Shown: piece by piece, positions 5,424 through 11,578 of the stretch
Position numbering within the stretch: position 1 is the stretch's first letter
How the letters are laid out: every line of letters starts with the position of its first letter
Program-made: the position numbers and the translations under genes
Notes under the pieces: model-generated
What the model was told of the DNA's origin: nothing
Databases searched by the model: none
What the model saw: the letters and a program-made list of their open reading frames with translations, nothing else
Assembly (NCBI GenBank): GCA_026395095.1
Contig: JAPLZI010000046.1
Span: 1-12,783, forward strand
Direction: 5' to 3'
From: Candidatus Tayloriibacteriota bacterium
GTDB lineage: Bacteria > Patescibacteriota > Minisyncoccia > Phycocordibacterales > PALSA-1337
Length of the DNA stretch: 12,783 nt

Positions 5424-7325
5424 ATGTTCACTGTTACGCGTTCCGAATTTAATCCCATTATCTCCCCTGTAAAGGAACATCCTTGGGAGGCCGCCGCAAC
5501 TTTCAACGGCTGCCCTGTGATTCAAGGCAAAAAAATATCGATGTTATATCGGGCGATGTCCGAACCCGATCCTTTGAATGAACACCATCTAGCCATGTCA
5601 GTAATAGCTCGAGCAACCTCGACTGATGGAATTAGATACGATAATAGACAGGTACTGATCTGTCCTGATACAGATTTTGATTCACACGGCTGTGAGGATC
5701 CCCGGGTCACGAAGATTGGATCTACTTATTATATATTTTATACTGCACTCGGAGGATTCCCTTTTTCTGCTGATAACATAAAAGTTGCAGTCGCTTTGTC
5801 GAAGGATCTCAAGACTATCAAGGAGAAACACTTGGTCACTCCATTCAATGCCAAGGCCATGGCTTTGTTTCCTGAAAAAATCAATGGAAAAATGGCGGCA
5901 CTCCTTACGATAAATACTGATCGAAAACCCTCAGACATATGTTTTGCCGAATTTGATCCGCCAGAAGAAATGTGGTCAGAACCGTATTGGAAAAAATGGC
6001 AGGAAAATGTCGACGCTCATAAACTTAATATTCGCAGATTACCAGATGATCACCTGGAGCTTGGCGCACCACCTGTAAAGACCGACCGAGGCTGGCTTGT
6101 ACTTTATTGTCACATGCAACGTTACGGCCGGAGCGATCAAGTCTTCGGATTTGAAGTTCTTTTATTAGACTTGAAGAATCCACGACATATCATCGGACGG
6201 ACAAAAGGTCCGTTCATGGTCCCAGAAATGTTTTATGAAAAGGTCGGCCATGTATCTCACACAATATTTCCTAGCGGCGCACTCATTCGTGATAAAAAGC
6301 TCGAAGTCTACTATGGAGCCACAGACACATATTGTGCTGTTGCCACCATACCTGTGGATAACTTGCTTTCCAGCATCGCCGACGATGAGAAGAAGATCAT
6401 GATACGCTTCCCCGGAAATCCTATTTTGACACCTAGACCAGGCGTTTTATGGGAATCAGCGGGCACAATAAACCCGGCCGCCATAGATATCGGTAATAAA
6501 ACCTGCATTTTTTATCGAGCAGTATCAAATGGAAATATTTCTACGCTAGGTTATGCCGAATCTACTGACGGATTTTCTATAGATTTCCGTGGAGAAAAGC
6601 CAGCCTATTTTCCACGAGTAGACTTTGAGAACAAGAAGGACGGCGGAGATAATTATGGTTGTGAAGATCCCCGTCTCATAAAGATCGGTGACAAAATATT
6701 CATGACATATACAGGTTATGACGGCACAACTCCGCGTGTCGCTGTAACCTCGATTGGAGTAAAAGATTTTTCGAACCGCAAGTGGAGCGCTTGGACTCGA
6801 CCAGAGGCTATCACCCCACCAGGAGTAACTGATAAGGACGCCGTGATACTGCCCGAACCTGTGAACGGCAAATACATGGTCATTCATCGTATAAATGAAG
6901 TCATTTGCGCTGACTTCGTAAAATCATTGGATTTTTCTAAGGAACGAATCAATCAATGCATCGAAATGATCGCGCCGAGGCGTGGCATGTGGGACGGCGG
7001 CAAAGTCGGGATCTCCACGCCCCCAGTCAAAACTAAGGCTGGCTGGCTAGTCCTGTATCACGGAGTCTCATGGAGTACTACATATAGGGTCGGCGCAGTT
7101 CTTCTTGATCTTAATGATCCAACAGTCGTTCTCGCGAGAACAGCAGTACCACTCTTTGAACCCGAAGAAGACTACGAACGTAAAGGCATAACGAAGGATG
7201 TTGTCTTCCCTTGCGGGCTCACAGTCAGAAAAGGCATCGCTTATGTCTACTACGGCGCAGCCGACTATTCGACTGGCGTCGCCACGATCAAAATGTCCCA
7301 TCTCCTACGCGTTCTTGAACGCTAA
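5424..7325 (+). CDS. Tandem two-domain GH130 protein
   Basis: A 633-residue soluble protein made of two complete GH130 propellers: domain 1 at about 1-317 and domain 2 at about 324-633. Each repeats the family blocks: NPI (10-12; 332-334), LYRA/FYRA (41-44; 363-366), GCEDPR (89-94, Asp92; 412-417, Asp415), the FPEKINGK/LPEPVNGK block (149-156; 476-483), PPVKT (216-220; 533-537), GWLVLY (223-228; 540-545) and YYGATD/YYGAAD (296-301; 609-614). Domain 2 keeps IHR (487-489) and YHG (545-547), typical of phosphorylases. Domain 1 has LTI and YCH there, so it may have changed specificity or lost activity. There is no signal peptide, so it is likely cytoplasmic. GH130 proteins usually have one domain of 300-400 residues, so a fused pair is unusual. 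The gene has no Shine-Dalgarno sequence. Confidence 0.9.
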   Translation: MFTVTRSEFNPIISPVKEHPWEAAATFNGCPVIQGKKISMLYRAMSEPDPLNEHHLAMSVIARATSTDGIRYDNRQVLICPDTDFDSHGCEDPRVTKIGSTYYIFYTALGGFPFSADNIKVAVALSKDLKTIKEKHLVTPFNAKAMALFPEKINGKMAALLTINTDRKPSDICFAEFDPPEEMWSEPYWKKWQENVDAHKLNIRRLPDDHLELGAPPVKTDRGWLVLYCHMQRYGRSDQVFGFEVLLLDLKNPRHIIGRTKGPFMVPEMFYEKVGHVSHTIFPSGALIRDKKLEVYYGATDTYCAVATIPVDNLLSSIADDEKKIMIRFPGNPILTPRPGVLWESAGTINPAAIDIGNKTCIFYRAVSNGNISTLGYAESTDGFSIDFRGEKPAYFPRVDFENKKDGGDNYGCEDPRLIKIGDKIFMTYTGYDGTTPRVAVTSIGVKDFSNRKWSAWTRPEAITPPGVTDKDAVILPEPVNGKYMVIHRINEVICADFVKSLDFSKERINQCIEMIAPRRGMWDGGKVGISTPPVKTKAGWLVLYHGVSWSTTYRVGAVLLDLNDPTVVLARTAVPLFEPEEDYERKGITKDVVFPCGLTVRKGIAYVYYGAADYSTGVATIKMSHLLRVLER

Positions 7326-7357
7326 TCAAAAATGTTAATCAATATGACATCAATTTT

Positions 7358-8113
7358 ATGACTTCAATCCAAGGAAAAAAATTAATAATCTTCGATCTGG
7401 ACGGGACATTGACGCCGCCTAAGCAAGATATGGAACCAGTCACTGCTGAGTTGCTGACAAACCTCATCAAGAATATACAAGTAGCGGTTATTTCGGGCGG
7501 AAATTATTTGCGGTTTCAAAATCAGTTCTTGAAATCCCTGCCGCAAGGTGTGGATGGCCTGAGCAATCTGTATCTCCTGCCGACATCTGGAACACGACTC
7601 CTTGTCTGGCAAAACGATTGGGTAGAAAAATATAAGGAGGAGCTTTCAGAACAGGAGAGAAAGGAGGTTAAGGATGCACTTACACTGTCAATCGACCAAT
7701 CCGGCTTAGAAAAACCAACGGAAACCTTCGGCCAGATCATAGAAGATCGCGGATCACAAATAACATTTTCGGCATTAGGACAGGAAGCACCATTGGAGCT
7801 CAAGGTGAAATGGGATCCGACTCACGAAAAACGCCAGAAAATTATTGATATTTTACGGCCGAAACTTCCGAAATTTGACATAAGGATCGGAGGTACGACA
7901 TCCATAGATATTACGCGACGAGGCATGAATAAGGCCTATGGCATCCACAAGCTGGAACAATATCTGAAAATCTCGCTATCCGATATGCTCTTCGTTGGTG
8001 ACGCATTGTTCTATGGCGGCAACGATTACCCTGTTAAGGCCACCGGTATAGACTGCATAGAGGTCAAGGGCCCAGAAGAAACCGACCAACTGATCAAAAG
8101 CTGGTTTGCATAA
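7358..8113 (+). CDS. HAD-IIB phosphomannomutase-like enzyme (eukaryotic PMM type)
   Basis: A 251-residue HAD-superfamily protein resembling eukaryotic phosphomannomutase, which interconverts mannose-1-phosphate and mannose-6-phosphate. Motif I is DLDGT (13-17; nucleophile Asp13, acid/base Asp15). Motif II is ISGG (45-48). The cap domain runs from about 82 to 185 and contains EDRGSQITFS (129-138) and GGTTSIDI (178-185). Lys192 in GMNK is motif III, and motif IV is GDAL (214-217) with GGND (220-223). The C-terminal GPEET (238-242) matches the family's 'APEDT'. The usual motif II signature in human PMM is VGGSD; here it is SGGNY. The gene lies 32 bp after the GH130 pair and completes a mannose-1-phosphate to fructose-6-phosphate route with the cupin. 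A plain sugar phosphatase is the main alternative. Confidence 0.87.
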   Translation: MTSIQGKKLIIFDLDGTLTPPKQDMEPVTAELLTNLIKNIQVAVISGGNYLRFQNQFLKSLPQGVDGLSNLYLLPTSGTRLLVWQNDWVEKYKEELSEQERKEVKDALTLSIDQSGLEKPTETFGQIIEDRGSQITFSALGQEAPLELKVKWDPTHEKRQKIIDILRPKLPKFDIRIGGTTSIDITRRGMNKAYGIHKLEQYLKISLSDMLFVGDALFYGGNDYPVKATGIDCIEVKGPEETDQLIKSWFA

Positions 8114-8128
8114 ATTGCATAGATTATA

Positions 8129-8259
8129 AAGAAAAGAAGAAAAAACATCACCATGGAAGAACATTCCCAGCGGGAGCCATCATATTATGGTTATTCTTTA
8201 GGCACAAAATCGATACAGCAGTGGAGTTCTTCCATGGTGATGTTTTTTCTTTTTTTCTT
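8129..8259. terminator. Long inverted repeat between convergent genes, likely bidirectional terminator
   Basis: The arms 8129-8162 and 8226-8259 are complementary over 34 bp with a single G/T mismatch, which would be a wobble pair in RNA; the inner 26 bp are perfect. A 63-nt spacer separates them. The outer part of each arm is an A-tract on the left and a T-tract on the right, so on either strand the core stem is followed by a U-rich tract, as in a bidirectional intrinsic terminator. It lies between the ends of the PMM-like gene (8113) and the carboxypeptidase gene (8277). The stem and loop are much longer than in an ordinary terminator. The spacer itself can fold small hairpins (8165-8175 and 8177-8190), so a structured RNA or a small mobile element is also possible. 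Confidence 0.65.
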
Positions 8260-8276
8260 AAACACTCTACACCAAT

Positions 8277-9227
8277 TTAAATAGACCCAAATTTTTCTAT
8301 GAGAAGCCGTGTATCACGAGCGCGATTTTGGGATCGAAGAACTATAAAAGCTATCGGCCTATCGTCTATTTTCATGATCGTAAGCATGGTATCGAGTGCT
8401 TCGTTTGTATGACCGGTCTTACCGCCCACAAATCTAGGATCATTCACAAACGGGTGAATACTAGAAAAGATGTGTGGGCCATGGTCAGTGGTAGTAGCAA
8501 CAGAGCTGCTGGCAATCCTAGTAATAGCCAGAATATCCGGCCGCACGCGATAAAGATACTGTGCCATTCCAAAGAATCCGCGCGCTGTGCCGGAATTCAT
8601 TGGACTCAAGCCAGTCGGATCGGCGAGACTTGATTCGGGCATGCCCATTTCCCATGAATAGTCAGACATCAGTTTTAGGAAATAAGCCCTGTCGGTCGAT
8701 GAAGCCAACGCTTCCCCAGCAATATTTGAGGAGTTGAGTAGAAGCGGGTACAACAACTCCTTCACCGTAAAACTCTCCCCAGCTCGAATACCACTTCCAT
8801 CAGCCGGAACATTCACCTCTTCCGGAGTTATTGTTATGGTAGTAGTACTGTTATAAATATTCGTGGCAATCAGCGCAGTGATCAGCTTCGACATGGATGC
8901 GAACGGTAAGATCTTATCAGGCCTTTTTTCAAGAAAAATCCTGCCAGTTTCCACATCGCCGACGATATATGCTTCGGCGCTAATCCCGTCGGATGGCACA
9001 GTATTACTGACTACTGGCGTGCCCGAAACATTTCCAGTTTTTGGCGATTCCTTGATAAGGAACCCTTTATCTGGCGTTAGTGACGGCGAGACCTCGATTT
9101 GAGAATGATTATTTTCAGCAGATTTCTGCATTTCTTCCAGTTGCGCAAGTTTTATTCCGGCAGCAACTCCAATCATGGTCAGTGCTGTAAGAACAACTAC
9201 TATTATGGAGCGGTGCTCAACAATCAT
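8277..9227 (-). CDS. D-alanyl-D-alanine carboxypeptidase (peptidase S11, low-molecular-weight PBP)
   Basis: This penicillin-binding protein trims the terminal D-Ala of peptidoglycan stem peptides and so limits cross-linking. The 316 residues begin with a membrane helix at about 7-25 acting as a signal anchor, then a Ser/Pro/Lys-rich linker (about 35-80), then the catalytic domain. The three active-site motifs are present: SMSK (111-114, nucleophile Ser111), SSN (166-168) and KTG (270-272). DPTGLSP (203-209) is a further family block. There is no room for the C-terminal beta domain and amphipathic anchor of E. coli DacA, so this is a short form. It follows the pilin gene by 18 bp with no obvious terminator between, so it may be transcribed with the pilus operon. 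Its own 3' end faces the long inverted repeat. Confidence 0.93.
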   Translation of the reverse strand: MIVEHRSIIVVVLTALTMIGVAAGIKLAQLEEMQKSAENNHSQIEVSPSLTPDKGFLIKESPKTGNVSGTPVVSNTVPSDGISAEAYIVGDVETGRIFLEKRPDKILPFASMSKLITALIATNIYNSTTTITITPEEVNVPADGSGIRAGESFTVKELLYPLLLNSSNIAGEALASSTDRAYFLKLMSDYSWEMGMPESSLADPTGLSPMNSGTARGFFGMAQYLYRVRPDILAITRIASSSVATTTDHGPHIFSSIHPFVNDPRFVGGKTGHTNEALDTMLTIMKIDDRPIAFIVLRSQNRARDTRLLIEKFGSI

Positions 9228-9245
9228 TACTTAACTCTAACATAA

Positions 9246-9716
9246 TCACCTCGTAACAGAAATTGTGGATGAAAGTTCCCCAGTCGAACTGGCGGTGATG
9301 CGGCCATTCGAATCCTGGAAGATCTCATAACCGCTGTCATAATCGGTAACACCGGTATAATGCGCGCCGGAAATCGATGGGTCGAACGGTAATGCCGAAA
9401 GGTAGTCGCTAACGAGGCATGACGCTATATCCCCTTGGTAGGTCGGATAACCATCACCATATTTCACTACAGTCGCTGTACTCGGTATGGTTCGTACGGT
9501 CCCATTGCAAACAAATGCCCCCTTATGCTCTGAAATATTCTGGTGAATGGCATTGAGAAGCGTATTTACGTTGGCTGTACGCTGTGAATCCCGGGCAAGC
9601 TTGAATTGTCTCGCCGGGTTCACTGCCACAAGAACCACCGCGGCCAAAACAGCGATGATGCCGATAACCACAAGCACTTCTATCAAAGTAAAACCTTTTG
9701 TTTTTGTATTTTGCAT
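9246..9716 (-). CDS. Type IV prepilin, probably the main pilin
   Basis: A 156-residue prepilin with leader MQNTKTKG and mature start FTLIEVLVVIGIIAVLAA. The prepilin peptidase would cut after Gly8, leaving Phe as residue 1 and Glu at position 5 of the mature chain, which is needed for subunit packing. The hydrophobic helix spans 9-31. The segment NPARQFKLARDSQRTANVN (33-51) is typical of pilins from Parcubacteria and relatives, where it leads from the helix into the globular head. Two cysteines (70 and 100) could form a disulfide in the head. It is the longest ordinary pilin here and has its own AT-rich upstream region with a direct repeat, which suggests separate, strong expression. Whether it is truly the major subunit is inferred. 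Confidence 0.92.
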   Translation of the reverse strand: MQNTKTKGFTLIEVLVVIGIIAVLAAVVLVAVNPARQFKLARDSQRTANVNTLLNAIHQNISEHKGAFVCNGTVRTIPSTATVVKYGDGYPTYQGDIASCLVSDYLSALPFDPSISGAHYTGVTDYDSGYEIFQDSNGRITASSTGELSSTISVTR

Positions 9717-9717
9717 A

Positions 9718-9740
9718 TTTTAATGATTATTTTTAATGAT
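9718..9740 (-). promoter_or_regulatory. Direct repeat next to the pilin start codon
   Basis: Read on the minus strand, ATCATTAAAA occurs twice, separated by ATA, and ends 1 nt before the pilin ATG (9716). On the plus strand the copies are at 9718-9727 and 9731-9740. A TTAACA at 9755-9760 (minus strand, 5 of 6 to TTGACA) could be a -35 box. The repeat could be an operator or just part of an AT-rich promoter. Confidence 0.4.
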
Positions 9741-9766
9741 AAATAAGATAACAGTGTTAACCTAAC

Positions 9767-10072
9767 CTAAAAACTAACAGAACAATCGAATTCCGGAATT
9801 TTGATGGCACCTGCCACAAACATGTCTTTGGATTTTACAAGATCCTTCATGTCATCACAGGCTTGGCGGTTTAACCCAGCCTGAATCCTCCATTCATTCC
9901 TATTAACAGAATCAGAATAAATTATTGCCGCTGATAGAGCCGCCAGCGACAAAGCTAGCGTTCCAATTGAAATCATCACGACCGCAAGAGCTGCTCCAAA
10001 ACCGCGATCAGGGCGGGGTCTGTATGATGTCTTCCAGTAATTGCATATTTTGTTCGTTTGTTGCATGCACAT
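9767..10072 (-). CDS. PilX-like minor pilin / pilus assembly protein
   Basis: A 101-residue protein with a basic N-terminal stretch followed by RG-FGAALAVVMISIGTLALS, a prepilin-type membrane helix (about residues 25-51). Cleavage after Gly24 is plausible, although Glu5 is absent, as in the PilX/GspK group of minor pilins. After the helix, QAGLNRQACDDMKDLV resembles the 'ALANACAEEAL' region of short PilX-like proteins of Parcubacteria. Two cysteines (72 and 97) could pair. The head ends abruptly at CSVSF, and the protein is shorter than usual for the group. The start at 10072 (or Met3) is the only one that keeps the helix, but it places the first 65 bp inside the preceding prepilin stub in another frame. 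The family assignment is by resemblance only. Confidence 0.68.
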   Translation of the reverse strand: MCMQQTNKICNYWKTSYRPRPDRGFGAALAVVMISIGTLALSLAALSAAIIYSDSVNRNEWRIQAGLNRQACDDMKDLVKSKDMFVAGAIKIPEFDCSVSF

Positions 10073-10151
10073 AAGGAATAAAAGTGACCAGTATGACTGA
10101 CAAGATCATTGTGTACAGGATAGTTTCAATCAGTGTAAAACCCGATTTCAT
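10008..10151 (-). CDS. 47-residue prepilin stub
   Basis: From ATG at 10149-10151 the frame reads MKSGFTLIETILYTMILSVI and continues to residue 47, ending QTPP and stop. It has a textbook prepilin leader: cleavage after Gly4, mature Phe1, and Glu at mature position 5 (Glu9). The helix covers about residues 5-27. Only about 20 residues follow, so there is no globular head. The start overlaps the end of the beta-propeller gene by 26 bp, and the 3' part overlaps the PilX-like gene by 65 bp. Homologous minor pilins usually have 100-200 residues. It is either a truncated relic, fused by deletion to its neighbour's 5' end, or a genuine micro-pilin made mostly of the N-terminal helix. It is too short for ordinary ORF cut-offs. 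Confidence 0.62.
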   Translation of the reverse strand: MKSGFTLIETILYTMILSVILVTFIPYVHATNEQNMQLLEDIIQTPP

Positions 10152-11388
10152 ATATTACCGGCGCAGTTTTAGCGAGAATGTATAAGTGATTTCCATCGCA
10201 TTTCATGGTTTGAGGCAAAACAGGCAATGAATAATAGACAGCTGACGATGTGGCCAATGATCGGTCGAAAACGGAGAGTTCCTGGTCCACAGTTCTCGTT
10301 GCAACGAATATATGGTCACGATCAGAAACGATCCCGTATACGCCGCCTTGTATATCGAGCATATATTGCGGATTTGATGAAGAGGTCGAAATGCCAGAGA
10401 ATAATTCCTTATCATTCACTATGTTGAATCCCCCAGATGTGCGTCCGAAACTTAAACTATCCTCAAAATAATCGATGAACTTCACTTCCTGTCTCTGCCA
10501 GCCTGACGGGCTAAATGAATTCGTGAGGATCGGCGACGAAGGATTTTGTATATTCAATGTTCTCAACTGATTCTGATCAGAAGCCCCAACATAGAGGACA
10601 TCACCCCGAGCGTATATTGCATTTATCTTACTATCAGTTTCATAGCCGGAAATTTTAGCGGGATTTTCAGGATTCGTGACATCTATGATTGCCAATTCCT
10701 GTTCTTTCCATCTCTCTGTGCCTAAATAGATCCTTTTATTAGCGTAGAATATCGCAGTACCCATAGGAGGCGACGTACTCGCCACTTCTTGCGGTAATTG
10801 ATACTTTTTAGCTAGATAAAGCGATGATGGACCGTTTATTTTTATGACATGTAATTGTGCGGCAGTACTCGCGGCAGCGGCAAAGATATAACTATTCGCC
10901 AGACTTATAGCCGAAATACCTGGACCAGTATTCAACGATGATATGACTGCTGGATGACTGTGGTCTTTAATATCGACAACCAAAATGTCCGGATCCGATG
11001 CGATAGATGAATCAGTTGAAACGTACGCAACACCATTTCTGACTACGAGATCAGTAAGCGGCAGCAGCGGATTGATCGGTAAGGTTATCGGCGTTATCGA
11101 GGCAATCGGAGTTTCAGGTGGCGGATGAAAGTACTGATATGAACCCACGACAGTATTTTGTGAAAAATTCACAGAACAAAGCGGCGTTCCTACAGAACCA
11201 TCGGGAGAAACAACTGGGTAGGCACGCACAGCGGCAAAACTTAACCCATGATTATCATAGCCATCATCAGACACAGTAATATCAGTTTCGATGCGATCAT
11301 TTCCAAACCACACAGCTCTGGCATCAATTTTATAAACATCAGTTGAGGAACCCGCGCTATATGATCTTGACCTCGTTTCATATAGCAT
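10126..11388 (-). CDS. Beta-propeller protein with LVIVD-type repeats, body of a pilin-fused adhesin?
   Basis: A 420-residue frame with about six propeller-like repeats. Each has a hydrophobic strand such as VAYVSTD (120-126), YIFAAAA (167-173), RIYLGTE (219-225), VLYVGAS (264-270), HIFVATR (359-365) or HLYILAK (401-407). Several are followed by LVIVD-like segments: ILVVDIKDHSHPAVIS (135-150), LAIIDVTNPENPAKIS (232-247) and LRTLNIQNPSSPILTN (275-290). Such domains are known in surface proteins, where they bind ligands or act as scaffolds. The first ATG (11388) gives no signal peptide, which is odd for such a protein. The same frame extends 27 codons upstream, without a start codon or stop, to a point where a prepilin leader in another frame ends (11456-11578). 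The native product was therefore probably a prepilin with a propeller head. Confidence 0.72.
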   Translation of the reverse strand: MLYETRSRSYSAGSSTDVYKIDARAVWFGNDRIETDITVSDDGYDNHGLSFAAVRAYPVVSPDGSVGTPLCSVNFSQNTVVGSYQYFHPPPETPIASITPITLPINPLLPLTDLVVRNGVAYVSTDSSIASDPDILVVDIKDHSHPAVISSLNTGPGISAISLANSYIFAAAASTAAQLHVIKINGPSSLYLAKKYQLPQEVASTSPPMGTAIFYANKRIYLGTERWKEQELAIIDVTNPENPAKISGYETDSKINAIYARGDVLYVGASDQNQLRTLNIQNPSSPILTNSFSPSGWQRQEVKFIDYFEDSLSFGRTSGGFNIVNDKELFSGISTSSSNPQYMLDIQGGVYGIVSDRDHIFVATRTVDQELSVFDRSLATSSAVYYSLPVLPQTMKCDGNHLYILAKTAPVIYEIGFYTD

Positions 11389-11455
11389 CAGGTCGGCAAA
11401 TTCTGCCGAGTGTAATTTGTAGACATTCAGTAAAACCGATTTATTTCTCGACTGT

Positions 11456-11578
11456 TCATATATACTGAATAGTTATGACGGTTATCAAACCGACGAAAAT
11501 ACTTGAAAGCGTCAACGCTAAAATAACATCAAAGAGAATGATGCCGCGCTTAGCGCTGTAATGTTTTCGAAATGTCAT
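11456..11578 (-). CDS. Prepilin leader fragment, out of frame with the propeller gene
   Basis: From ATG at 11576-11578 a 40-residue frame begins MTFRKHYSAKRG, continues with IILFDVILALTLSSIFVGLI, and stops at TGA (11456-11458). It has the form of a prepilin N-terminus: basic leader, cleavage after Gly12, acidic Asp at mature position 5 and a hydrophobic helix. The ATG overlaps the end of pilC by 29 bp, the same style of coupling as elsewhere in this operon. At its end is TATATAT (11458-11464, minus strand). Adding one TA unit, or a -2 slip, would join it in frame to the propeller frame, giving a protein of about 490 residues. It may be the 5' part of a broken, phase-variable or recoded gene. 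Confidence 0.65.
   Translation of the reverse strand: MTFRKHYSAKRGIILFDVILALTLSSIFVGLITVITIQYI

Noticed and set aside
6546..6887. 113-codon minus-strand frame opposite domain 2 of the tandem GH130 gene
   Set aside because: It is a shadow of a well-supported coding region, with no motif or signal of its own.
8127..8262. TAAA on both sides of the long inverted repeat as a target-site duplication
   Set aside because: Four A/T-rich bases that partly overlap the stem are not enough to argue for transposition, and no transposase is present.
8153..8284. 43-codon frame starting in the left arm of the long inverted repeat
   Set aside because: It is made mostly of the repeat, the T-rich tract and the loop, and it overlaps the end of the opposite gene. 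Its translation (Phe-rich middle) looks like a by-product of the terminator structure.
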